64,000 bases of DNA. It comes from Pseudocercospora fijiensis CIRAD86 (lineage: Eukaryota > Ascomycota > Dothideomycetes > Mycosphaerellales > Mycosphaerellaceae). The notes under the pieces are model-generated. The model saw only the letters and a list, made by a program, of their open reading frames with translations, had not been told where the DNA came from and did no database searches. A program made the translations under genes and the position numbers. Below, one piece after another: positions 10,167-21,350 of the stretch (position 1 is the first letter of the stretch; every line of letters starts with the position of its first letter). Where the stretch lies: contig NW_006921549.1 of NCBI RefSeq assembly GCF_000340215.1, forward strand, positions 690,001 to 754,000, written 5' to 3'.

Positions 10167-11024
10167 ATGAGACCTGTGATATTTTGGCTTTACGGTCCAT
10201 GGCATCGCCGTCTCCACCGTAGCTTCTCCGGGGCAATAGGAATATGCTGCCTTGGTTGGCCGCATAGCAGCGCCAGTCACCACCTCTTTCAAAGTGTACG
10301 CTCTAATCCGCGGCCATACACCCCGCTACCTTCACACCCTCTAATGCGCTTGCTTCGCATTTGCTTCGTTGAACAGGCTGCTAAGACGATGTGTTTGCAT
10401 TTGAAGCCATCCACTGTTGTTGTGCCTTGCTTTATGTGCTCAAGTACTTCGTTTAACATCTTTAGCATATCTACGAGTAGAACTCTCTTTACAAGCTGTA
10501 GAGTTCGAGTGCATTCCATCGCTACTAGGTATGCCATCGGCGCTACCGCGGTCTATGATGTTCGCGTAGTCTCTGACCAGCTTCAGTGGGATCGGAGTTG
10601 CGCTGTGGCCGATACAACTTTGACGAGTAGTGTGGATAGCGTCGGCATGCGAGAAAAGTTGGCGATGGTGATTGCAATGCTTGCAAGTGGATGGCGGTAT
10701 TGCATGCTGGATGTAAGCCGCGTATTCGGCGTTCCTTTCGTTCGCTTCGAAGGAGCCCCGGAGCTGAGTCAGCAGCCTCAACTCTCAGATCAACATTCGA
10801 GGCACGACTCTTCTTCCTGCAACCATCAATTCAAGACCTGCGCAGCCTACAGTATAGACCGCCGGACGATGCGACGACTCGAAAATCCGCTGCCGCTGCC
10901 ACTGCCACGTACAACATCAAAGAACACATGCACCTCGCGTCAAGTTTGTAATGGTCCATCAAAGTTGCTTGAAATTGGCGCTTCAAATTTGCAAGCCGAT
11001 CTCCTCTGCTACTTTCCGCTGTAG
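10167..11024 (+). CDS. Open frame of unknown nature, 285 codons
   Basis: The longest open frame between 7.2 and 12.2 kb on the plus strand. It is rich in Cys, Ser and Arg with no recognisable motif. The opposite strand carries two shorter frames (10289-10537 and 10440-10781) whose composition is equally plausible (for example LVKRVLLVDMLKMLNEVLEH), so the coding strand cannot be settled. No signal peptide or clear membrane segments. Confidence 0.22.
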   Translation: MRPVIFWLYGPWHRRLHRSFSGAIGICCLGWPHSSASHHLFQSVRSNPRPYTPLPSHPLMRLLRICFVEQAAKTMCLHLKPSTVVVPCFMCSSTSFNIFSISTSRTLFTSCRVRVHSIATRYAIGATAVYDVRVVSDQLQWDRSCAVADTTLTSSVDSVGMREKLAMVIAMLASGWRYCMLDVSRVFGVPFVRFEGAPELSQQPQLSDQHSRHDSSSCNHQFKTCAAYSIDRRTMRRLENPLPLPLPRTTSKNTCTSRQVCNGPSKLLEIGASNLQADLLCYFPL

Positions 11025-11051
11025 CTGAATGAAAGGGACACTATCTACAAG

Positions 11052-11570
11052 ATGCCAGCAGGAACAGACACTTCTTTCGGCATCCCCATCGTCTTCAAAT
11101 TTCCAATAAAACCCCCCAACGCCTTCAATTCGCTTCACCTCATGAATACTGCTTTTGGCTCCCAACCTCAGCTTGATGAAGCCTTGTCGTGGAAACATGG
11201 TACTCATCAGCATATTCCCGCCAATTCCACGCCATCTTCATCCCACTATACTGTAGTGGAGCTTGACGATGATGAGCAAGCCTTTAGCATTCTCATCCAG
11301 TGCAACCATGTCTATGCCCGAGACCCAAGCAATCTAGGGAGCCAGGTGGCCAAGAACAGCAGCACGCCCAGGTATCACAACTCGCTCGACGACCCGCCGG
11401 CTCCGTCTTCCACCCACGGCACGATCGAGCTGAGCAACAGGCCCCTGCGCAACCCATCTCTCGCAACCCATCTCTCGCCTGCTGCCAGCTTGGTGTGTCT
11501 TACCGAGAATGGTGATCTTGTCTATCCCGATCTTGACCTTATCGAAGGCAATGCGCAGCTTGGCCCATAG
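11052..11570 (+). CDS. Open frame of unknown nature, 172 codons
   Basis: Begins ATG CCA GCA with an acceptable context (aagATGCC). It reads as an ordinary mixed protein (YTVVELDDDEQAFSILIQCN; HGTIELSNRPL; ENGDLVYPDLDLIEGNAQLG). No family recognised. A direct duplication of about 18 bp (caacccatctctcg, 11451-11480) lies inside it. A minus-strand frame overlaps at 11334-11657. Confidence 0.3.
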   Translation: MPAGTDTSFGIPIVFKFPIKPPNAFNSLHLMNTAFGSQPQLDEALSWKHGTHQHIPANSTPSSSHYTVVELDDDEQAFSILIQCNHVYARDPSNLGSQVAKNSSTPRYHNSLDDPPAPSSTHGTIELSNRPLRNPSLATHLSPAASLVCLTENGDLVYPDLDLIEGNAQLGP

Positions 11571-12219
11571 CAGGCGAGGAAGAAGGTGGCTGTGTCCAAG
11601 TAGCGTGAGCTGCCGCCAAGAAGGTGGTTTTTGGGGAAAGCCTAATGCTCTTTCCAAGCGGCGTAAGCTGGCGCCAAGTCGTCGATGTAGAATTTCATGT
11701 GCGGTAGCTCGTCCGGTTCTTCATCATTGTACATCAGCGAAGCTTCCGGGTTCGGGGCAGGAATATAACCAAAGGTGGTGTGTCCGAGCTCATTTATAGT
11801 GAACGGTGATGACCTGGCTCATTGCGATGTGGGATTTGGCTAGAAATGTTCAAGACCAGGCACTTATAATGCCAGGACGTACGTACCTGTCTGCCGGGTC
11901 AATGAGAACGCCTTGTTGCGAGGATTTCCAAGGGACTCGTGGCAGTCTTGCAATGTTTGCATTATGGTGCCTGGCGGCGGTTCGGACACTCGCATGCTAT
12001 CAGAAGACTTTACCATTGACTTTAATGCGGCCTTCGTACATCCCAGCCTGTAGCCCTTCCGTTGTATGCTTTCGTAGGAACTTTTCTCCGTCGCGTGCCA
12101 TTTTCTTTGGCATTGCTCAATCAACTAGCGTGCCTTCCTCTTCCCGTATCCGGTATATAGCTAGGTTAGGAGGCTCGCCGAGATTATACAACCCTGTTAA
12201 TCTAAGATCTCGGTAGGAC
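11571..12219. other. Transition zone to the first RIP island
   Basis: Contains duplicated phrases (caagtagcgtgagctgccgccaag and ccaagcggcgtaagctggcgccaag, about 11597-11680) and an open frame at 11806-12216 without recognisable domains. CpA and TpG are still common here; they become rare after about 12,220. Confidence 0.4.
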
Positions 12220-12559
12220 TACAAGGTTTGCAAGACATCGAGTCGATCTTTGCTATTATTCCTTTAGTCTAACTTTAGTAGCGGTAGCAGTCCGCCTCGT
12301 TCTCGGGTATACAAATAGGGACCTTTAGAAGAGGCTAATTTGTAGAGGCCTATCGAGGTCGGGCAATTAAGTAGATACGAAGGTTGTTTCCGGATCCTTC
12401 GAGGCCTAGTTTAAATAGGGGTTGAATTCCAATTTATAGCCTATAGACTATGCTTTTAAATAGGCCTATTTAAAAGTATATAAGACGCTATATTCACGAT
12501 TAGTAGGGGTTATAATCCTGCCTTAACTAGAAGCAGTTAGGTAGTAGAAGCCCTTACTT

Positions 12560-13019
12560 ATATAGCTTAAACCCTGCTCGGCTTAGCTATTAAACTGTAT
12601 TCTCTCTTAGTACCGCCGAATAAGCTATACTATTTAAACGGCGACGGCGAGGTAGAAAGTAGCTATTAGGTCGCTAAGATAGTACGAGAGGGCTCTACTT
12701 TATATATATAAAGGTCTAGGTATATAGCCGTTAGTATAATTAGAGGGTTAGCCTATAATAGGAGGCTACTAAATAGAGCCTATATTCGTAGTTTAATTGC
12801 AGCATATAGTCTATAGGATAAGAGGCATATACGGAAGCAAGAGAGGTCCTAAATTGTTAGCTAAATAGTATACTTTCTCGACTATAGCTACTTTAGCTAC
12901 CCTATCTAGTCCCTCTCGAATTATCGACCTAGGCTCCGGCTCTTCCGCTCTAGTATTTGCTACTCTAATCTACCCTCTATAAGTACTACTAATACCTATT
13001 CGAGTACCTCTTTAAGGTC
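12560..13019 (+). pseudogene. RIP-mutated accessory protein of the Harbinger-like element, part 1
   Basis: Read through TAG/TAA stops, the plus strand gives a coherent mixed protein (NGDGEVESSY(*)VAKIVREGS; IIRGLAYNRRLLNRAYIRS; DKRHIRKQERS). Stops occur where Gln or Trp would fit. The frame runs into the target-site duplication TACCT and appears to continue at 26,147. No domain can be named; a DNA-binding partner of the transposase is a guess from element architecture. Confidence 0.4.
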
Positions 13020-13024
13020 TACCT
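13020..13024. repeat. 5' target-site duplication of element A (TACCT)
   Basis: TACCT directly precedes the TGTTAC start of the 5' LTR and is repeated exactly after the 3' LTR at 26142-26146. Confidence 0.93.
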
Positions 13025-13212
13025 TGTTACGATATAATACTATTATATATACGATAGTAGGTAGCGGTTACTATCGACCGCTACGGTCGCTATTGCTACT
13101 AATAGTAGGACTATTATATAGATAGCTTGCCTCGCGGTACCTTAGAGAATATATTAACTTTTGTACCGTATAACCGTTACGATACCTTCGTACTATAACC
13201 GTATACCTAGCA
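13025..13212 (+). repeat. 5' LTR of element A
   Basis: 188 bp, TG...CA ends. It differs from the 3' LTR at eight positions; at each the 5' copy has T or A where the 3' copy has the C of a CpA or the G of a TpG. Confidence 0.95.
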
Positions 13213-13213
13213 A

Positions 13214-13230
13214 CTTAGTAGCTTCGCTTA
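13214..13230 (+). promoter_or_regulatory. Putative tRNA primer-binding site of element A
   Basis: Just inside the 5' LTR lies cttagtagcttcgctta. A near-identical string follows the 5' LTR of element C at about 45,734. A primer site normally begins TGG (complement of tRNA CCA); TAG here would be TGG after RIP. The tRNA is not identified. Confidence 0.5.
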
Positions 13231-14760
13231 ACACTTAGTTAGCTTCTATACTAACTACTAGTCCTCTATCCGAATCGACCCCGGTCGTTATAGCTACGAC
13301 GAGAATCGACGCGATTAGCTACGGGTCCTACCGATCTTCCGCCGATTACTACGATTTAACTCCTACCTATTACGACGGTACCTATTCGATTTACTACCCT
13401 TCTATACTATACCCTACCGACGCGCGAGCGCCTTATCGGCGATCCTATTAGTACCCCGAGGAGATAGTAGTAGTAGTTTCTACCTTTAGTAGCAATTGCC
13501 TACTATACCTAGGTCTAGGGGTAGCCGCTTTCCCTAAGAGGACCTGCCTAATAAGCTACGCTCCTCCGCCTTTAGTCGGTTCTCCGTTATTGTCCTCTAT
13601 TTAGAGACTATCTCGCCTCTACCCTCTTACTAATAGTTTACCCGCTTGCCGTAGCTCCTTCGGACTCGCTTCTAACTCCGGTAGAAGCCTCGAAATTAGC
13701 TAAGCTAGCAGTTTAACCGCTGCCCTAGTACTACAATCTCGGATTGCTAGATATAGAGCCCTATATCCTACGTATCTATTCCTATATTTAGAACTACGTC
13801 GATTATAGCGAGAACTTCGCGACCTAGCTTAGGGCAAAGTACGGCCGAATCGACTTGCTTACCTTATACGTTCTATATTATTACCCGCTTATAGGAAATC
13901 CGCCGCCTCTATAGGCTAAAATCGAGGAACTCTACCTAGACGCCCTTAACGGTTACAACTTCCTAGGATAGTAGGTAGTAGATAAAGGAATCCTAACTAA
14001 ATCGGTTAAGGAGCTTAAAGCCGCGCTCCTAACGGTACGCGATTTACGCTATTACCGTTAATTCTACCCGGAGATCTATCTACTACCTATAATAGAGTAG
14101 CGCCTACTAGCCCGACCGCCTTAAGTCCTACCGCGGCCTACGGTTTCGCCTATTACTACGGTAGAAACAACCGTACCGCCGGAATAGCGTCCCGGTTCGC
14201 CTAATAGCTCGCTTAAATCGGTTTTCTTACGGAGGCTACTTAAGCTACGATACCCGGCGGACGAGAATCCTTAGAAGCTAAGAGGGCCTCTACCTAAGAC
14301 TTCCCCTAAGGAACCGTTAACCGGGCCTTCCGATCTATCGACGTCGCTATTCTAGGATATCGGTCGCGGCTAATTGCCTCTAATAAATAACGGCCTCGCC
14401 GACCCGTAGGCTAACGAGCCGCATAGTCGTTTCTAATATTATACCCTAGTAGATGCCTTATAGATAACCGAGGAGATCGATAGGGCGAATATCGCCGTAT
14501 AATAGAACTATTAGCGTCGTAATTATCTTCGAGAATTAGCTAGACGGAGAGGAGTCTATTTTAACGAAGTCGTATTAGAATTTCTAATAGAATAGGCGAT
14601 TTTACCGCTATCGGCTACGCGTAAGCTAAAGTCCGCCCTAGCCGAACCTAGGTTAATACGATTACTAGTAGAGGGTAGACGTATATATAAATGCCTATAG
14701 GTATAGCCGCTTGCGTCGGGGCAGGTTTGCGCTAGGCGATCCGCCTAGTAATCCGCCTAG
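13231..14760 (+). pseudogene. Element A ORF1, unknown function, RIP-mutated
   Basis: One frame (frame 1) reads through stops as coherent protein: a Tyr/Pro-rich start, then a globular segment (DYSENFAT; YGRIDLLTLYVLYYYPLIG; KELKAALLTVRDLRYYR), then Pro/Ser-rich linkers and a charged helical end (ITEEIDRANIAV, RLIRLLVEGRRIYK). It precedes the Gag-Pol frame, which is in frame 2. It may be an N-terminal Gag part separated by a frameshift, or an independent protein. No domain recognised. Confidence 0.5.
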
Positions 14761-17700
14761 TAATCCTCCTAGTAATCTACCCGGTAATCCTCCTAACGAT
14801 CCCCTACTACTACTACCTAGTAACTTTAATCTAGGTGTTTCCTCTCGTAAGCCGACGTAGGGTTAGCCTTTGCCCTTTCCGCTATTAGACTTATAGGGTC
14901 TACTACGGGAAGGTAAGAAGCAGCGCTAGAAGTACCGTCGGTATAGGGATAACCCGAGTAAGGATAGATCCTTATTAGATAGTAAGGATTCGGACGACTC
15001 CGATTAATCCTCGTTAGATAACGATAGTTCTTCGGATGCTAGTTATTATAGATACGCCCGCTATCGTAGATACTATTAGTATTATCGGGACTACGTCGCG
15101 GAATTGCTAGTTTCTAAAGCGAGTTATATCTAGAGGCACTACGCCCGCCCCTAGTAGCTACGCTTCGATCTAGCGTATCTTAGGTTCTTCGATCCTCTAC
15201 TTAGCGTTACGGATTACGGCGAGGGAGACTACGCTTTAGTCGGGAATAAGATAATATACCGTTCCGTATATGCTTTTATTAAAGCGGCTAAGAATTATAC
15301 TTATATCGTAGGGCGAGAGACGGTTCGTTTTAATCTCTTTCTTTACTTTCGAGGGGTAGCGCTTAGTTAGTATTATAGTTACCTTTCTAGCCGTAACCGA
15401 GTAAAGCTCCGCGGCGGATACGGTCTAAAACGCTAGGAACGTTGTCTTAGCAAGAAATAGAAGGTCCCTCCGATAAAGGCGATAGATCTCCTCGATAAGT
15501 AACGCTACGACCGGTAGGATATCGCTTTAGGGCGTTTAGTAACGGACTTTATTATTAAAACAGTGCGACTTACTAAGGATACTAGTATACGGAAATCGAA
15601 CCGGCTCTTAGAAGCTTATTGTCGAATAGATCCGCGCCTCTAATTAAATATAGACGAGCTAAATTGTCGTATAAAGGTCGATAAGTAGGTTACGTACTAT
15701 AAGAAGTAGGCATTAATCTAGGAATATATGCTTTCGTCCTCGTCTAATCGTCGCCTAGACGCTACGACTAGGAATATTAGCCGCGCTAGTAAGGCTACCT
15801 AGTAGAACCGATACGAAGGGAACGCCTCTTATACCCTAGCGAGCTTCGCTCTAGTAAGAGCGTCCCCTAACTACTAGAACCGCGATATCGACCGACCGAA
15901 CCTACTACGCCTTACTAACGCCTATTAGTAGAATCGCCTGCCTAATGCCCCTTAGTAGAATCGCCTACCGCTAGTAGGAAATAGTAAAGGACCGTTAAAG
16001 GATAGTAGCCCTACCTTCCTTCTAAAAGACCTAAAGCGAGTCGATTCGCGCCTATTTAATCGATAGGATAGAAAGCGTAACGATCGAGCTCGTAAGTAGG
16101 CTAACTTTACCGATAATAGTAAGAGAGCGGGCGATACTATAAATAATACTAACTAAGCCGACGACGGCTATTAGGAGGATAGTTAGGAGGATAATAGGAG
16201 AACCGACGCGGATAATTATAGCTATTTTAGTAACGCTAGAGAAGACGCCGACTACTTTACCGACCTATACGACTCCGATCCGAGCTTAGAAGCTTACTTT
16301 ATAGACATAGGCGATCGCTCGCTATTAGCGTTAAACTCGGTACTATAGGCTAAAGCGTCCCTACTAGCGGCGATCTAACTATTTGCCTCTACGAAGTACG
16401 CTTATAAGGTCTATAGGCGGCGATTCAAGTTAGGCAACCTTCTATACTAGTATATTCGTAAGAAGTATATAGGGGCGACGACGCCTTCTACTATTATCGA
16501 ACGCGTATTAGCAAACCCGGAAGTAATTTAGTCGAAGGCGCCTCCGTTAGCTTAGTAAGGTTACGTATTCTAGAATTAGTAATATATAACTTTCCCTCTT
16601 CGGTTATTACTATCTAGTATATCTATATAGGTCTGCCTAGATACTAGCTATATACTTACTATTACGGAAAAAGACTTCGTTTTAAGCTATTACCTAGACG
16701 TAGAGGTACGTAAGCTACGCGAACCGATCGAAATTAGCGGCATAACCGGCGTATATCGCTCCGGGGAATACGTCGTATTAGATATATTTGTCTTAGTAGC
16801 GAAGACAGACAGTATAGTCTCCCTAGTACGAATAACTCGCGAGGTTTACCTAGTTCCTAAACTAAAGGCAAAAATCCTAGTTAGTATAGATACGATTGCC
16901 CTAGAGGGAATAAAGATCGATATTCCCGTATAGACGGTTACCGTAGCTAGTTAGGACAACGCCCGCTTTAAAGTAGCCGTTAAGCGTAAGAAAGGGAAGT
17001 CGGTTTAGCGCCCTATAAGGCTAGCGGAGGACGTAACATTAGCGCCGCGTACGGTCGCCCTCGCTCTAGTTAAGTACGGCGGCGACCTCCCTAAGGGCCG
17101 GGATTTTATTCTTAACGCTAGTTTCTTAGTCTAGCTAACTAGTAATATATAGGGATTGTCGTTACAAGCTCCGCCGTTAGTAACGGCGTATAATTAGGTC
17201 GTAGACGCTAATTTTTCTTATATATACATTCGTAACGATACGACGACTCTAGTAACGATTCGAGCCGGATAGCTACTCGGTTTATTAAGTAATAGGACTA
17301 TTGCTAGGGCCTACTATATCGACGTAGCCGACTATAGACTAGCGGGATTAAGTCCTAACGCTTTTACGGCTACGCGGGATATACTAAATATATAGTAGGA
17401 ATACTAGTACGCGTTAGGCGTAACGATCTATAGTAACGATAACTAGGTAGACTAAATCGCTATAGCGGTCGAGCGGTACCCGGAGCTTTTTATAGATCGC
17501 TAAACGGTAGTTAATATTCCCGAGCACGATTATATACCTATCCTAACCGTACTAAATTACCTAGATCTATTGCCGCCCCCCCGTATAATTAATCTAGGCA
17601 AGAGGGATCGTAAAGTAGTAGACAAGATATATAACGACCTATACCGCTAGGGGAAGATATAGTATATAACCGAGCCTACGCCCTTCGGCTTTCTAGTATT

Positions 17701-20700
17701 TGTCGTATAGAAGCGCGTTACTAACGGTAAAGGTAGTATAATTAATAAGCCGCAGGCGGTAGTCGATATATGCGCCTTAAATAAGGTAACGATCCTCGAT
17801 AGCTATTAGATACCGCTCTAGGCGGATCTCTTTGTATAGTTAGTAGGGTGCTAGTATATTAGCACTATAGACTGTCTAACCTTCTTCTACTAATAGGGCG
17901 TAAAGCCGGAGGATCGTTACAAATTAACGATTAATACTTATCGTAGCTAGGAACAGTATAAGGTCGCTATTATAGGATATTCGAATAGTGTCTAATTCGT
18001 ATAGCGGAAGCTAGATCAGATCCTTCGCGACTGTCGTAGCTTTACGCGAGCTTATATCGACGATATCGTAGTGTTTTCGAAGACGTTGCCTAAGTATCTC
18101 GATTATCTAGAAGCGGTCTTCTAGAGATTAGACGCCGTAAGGATTAGCATTAGTCCGAAGAAGACTTTCTTAGGCTTCCTCTCTACGACCCTTTTAGGTT
18201 AGTACGTTAGCGGCCTCGGTCTAGCTACAAGTAAAGAGAAAATCGTAGCGATTACCTTACTTTAGTTCCTAGAGAACGTATAGAAGCTAGAGTATTATCT
18301 CGGTCTAACTAATTAGTTGCGGCAATACATCCTATACTACGTATAGATAGCGGCGCCTCTATAGGCAGAGAAGATACGCTTATTAAAAGGGGCGCTAGTT
18401 ACCGGCAATAGTCGTCGCCGGTACGTCGCCGTTACGACGCTAGGTAAGAACGATTAGCACCGCGACGAGCTAGTAAAAGCGTTTCGCTTATTGTAATCGA
18501 TATTCTACGAGCCCTCCTTCCTATACTATTTCGACCCTAACTGTCGCTTATACGCTAATATAGATTCCTCTAAAGAGTTTAGCTATAGTGTAGTGCTCTA
18601 CTATATCGATAGGGACCTAGACTCTATTCTATCTAAGGGAAAGGCGTAGTTGTTTCCTTATTACAAGGTTTAGCCTATTTTGTTCTTAAGCCGAGGCCTA
18701 ACTTAGGCGGAGATATAATATTAGCCGATAGAGCTCGAATACTCGGGAATTGTATAGATAGTAAAGAAGGTAGGCTATTTAATATATACTTTATCGAGGC
18801 CGACGACTATCTTTATAGACTACTATACCGCGGTTAGTCTTACTAACTTAGTAACGATAACTACGACTACCGATATAGGTAAGTAGAACCTAAAATTAGT
18901 AAGGGTATCGATATTCCTTTCCTAATATCGAGTCGATATAGTTTACCGTCTAGGGCGGATATACCTAGTTCTAGACGCCCTTAGTCGACTTCTAGGAAAC
19001 ACGGAGTTGCCTAAGCTAACGCCGGACGAGGAGAATTTAGACCCGCTCTCTTACTATACTAACGCTACGCCCTCTTCGGCCGATTTAGAGGAAGTAGCCT
19101 ACTTCTATACGATATTAGTAGAGCTAGATCCGGATTTCCGACGTCGGTTAAACCGAGCGTACGATAACGACGAATATTAGTCTAGGGTTTTACGACTAGT
19201 TCGATAAGCGTAGGCGCGGAATACTTTAGAGCGTCTCTATTCGGAGGGAGCTAATATACCTTCGGTAACTAAAACGCTAGTTCGGTATAAGGGTAGCAAA
19301 AATCCGGACCTATTCGTAGGTAATAAGTTTAATAGTCCGCTAGGCATTCGATTCTTCGAGAGGGACGGCCTCTTATATTTCTATAACTAATCTTTAGGGC
19401 GCGAGCGACTCTATATCTCTCGAGCCTTAATAGGCGAGATCTTCGAGTAGGCTTACGATAACCGTTACTACTAAGGCTTTTAGCGCGTCTTTAACCGCAT
19501 TTAAGCTTCCTTCTTTATATATCGACTCGCTCGCTACCTTTGCCTCTATTTAGATTATTATTACTAGTATCTCCTTTTGCGTACCCCCCGATATACTCCT
19601 TACGGCGAACTTTACCTAATCTAGAATGCGGAGGGCCTATACTATACTATAACGATAGATCTCGTAACCGCCTTACCGGTTACGACCGATAGTTTTAATA
19701 TACTATATACGATTACTTATAAGACGTCTAAGCGGGTAGCAGTCGTCCTAGGCAAAGAGGACTAGAAGGCCTACGACTAAGGCATCGCTCTAATCGATAG
19801 GCTTTGCTTAATAGATATAAGTTTGCTAGTAGTGCTTATCGCTAACCGTAATCCTCGCTAGCTAAGCGACTTCTTTAAGGGCGTTTTCTCGCGCCTACGT
19901 ACGAAGCTAGCTACGTCTACGGCCTACTACCCTTAAACCGATAGTTAATCCGAGCGAACTAACTAAACGGTCGAGACGGCGATTCGTTACTAGTTAGCGG
20001 ATTATCCTAGCGAGGATTAGACGACGTTTATCCTATAGCTATAAGCTACGCTTAATAACTCCTATAATACAACTACCGGTTAGTCGCTAAACGAGGTTGC
20101 TATAGGCGTAAGGACGAATCTCGACTCGCTCGATATACTATACGACTATCCGTATAATAGGGCGGTAGCGCGTAGCCGTATCTAGAAGGAAGTCTAGGAC
20201 GCAATTACTTAGGCGAACGTAAAAATAAAAGAACGGTATAATAGTAAGTATAAGCCCCTATTTCTTAAGCTAGGTAACTGTATTATACTTCGCCTATACT
20301 ATAGTTACGAAGTACTAGGTTAGTCGTATAAGTTTAGCTACTGTTTTAAAGGGCCTTTTACAATTCTTAAGAAAGTCGGACGACTAGCCTACTATCTCGA
20401 GTTGCCGCTATTAATACGTATCTATCCGGTAATATTAGTTTCGTAGTTAGAAAAAGCTCCTAAAGACCTAGATCCTTTTAAGAGAACTATTAATTACGAG
20501 CCCCCGCCCGTCGTAGCTAAGAATAGTCTAGGTTCTAGCGACGAGAGCGACTCTTACGAAATCGAGCGCTTTCTTAGGCGACGGACTGTCGTCTAAAGAG
20601 GCTAGCCCGTTCTCTAATACCTAGTAAAGTAGAAAGGGTATAGGAGCGCCTATAATATATAGTATAATATCGACGACTTAACGGGCGCGGACGATCTACG

Positions 20701-21350
20701 TAAAATCTACGATAACGTATACCCTCTAGAGAAGGCACCGCTATCCCGTGCCCTCTATAGGGTAGTAAAGCGGACGAGAGCTTACTAGCCTTTTTTAGAG
20801 GTTGCTAGCTCCGCCGACAAAGGCGAGGCCGGACAATCCCTTACGGTTCGTCGTAAATTAATACGACTCTGCGGCGCGACTCCTTCTTCGGAGTCGTAAT
20901 CCGCCTAGGCGTACCCTTATATCGTTATCGTAACTACGTTACTTAGGCAACTATTATACGTAGACGCGGGCTATCCCTTATTTAGCATCGATCTTTCCGG
21001 ACAATAAGGGAGCTTTCTATTAATTACCGACGACAAATAGGAATAGCCCTTAAGCGCGACAACTACGTCCGTCGCGGGGAACGTAAACTAGTAGCTTTTT
21101 AGAAAAAATTTCTATAGTACCGATCGCGATATAAGCGCCTAAACGTTATATTATTTAAGGCGGATTTATAGCACCTGTCTCGCTTATACTATAAGGCCGA
21201 CACGTTCGACTTCCTCTAAGGAGCGATAGCTAAGGAATATCGTAAAAGCGAGGATCGAGAACCCTAGGACACCGCGATAGGGAATAGTAAGGTTAACGCT
21301 CCTCGCGGGGAACCGCTACTATTAGACGGTCTAGGATCGGCCGGACAGTC
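14730..21350 (+). pseudogene. Element A Gag-Pol polyprotein, RIP-mutated, with chromodomain
   Basis: Frame 2 reads through stops for about 2,200 codons. A Pro/Asn repeat (PPSNPPSNPPSN, about 14,740-14,800) is followed by a Gag-like domain (FFDPLLSVTDYGEGDYAL, GNKIIYRSVYAFIKAAKNY). An aspartic protease follows at 16,631-16,700, where the expected Asp-Thr-Gly is Asp-Thr-Ser (Gly codon at 16,646-16,648 changed in a TpG). Reverse transcriptase covers about 17,620-18,150, with the catalytic box AYIDDIVVFSKTL intact near 18,053. RNase H is at about 18,520-19,000 and integrase at about 19,390-20,030 (VVLIANRNP, STAYYP, SERTN with its Glu kept). A C-terminal chromodomain at 20,555-20,740 reads YEIERFLRRRTVV...YLVK*KGY...IDDL, typical of chromoviruses, where it directs integration to heterochromatin. 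Polymerase order RT-RH-IN marks Ty3/gypsy. Confidence 0.85.
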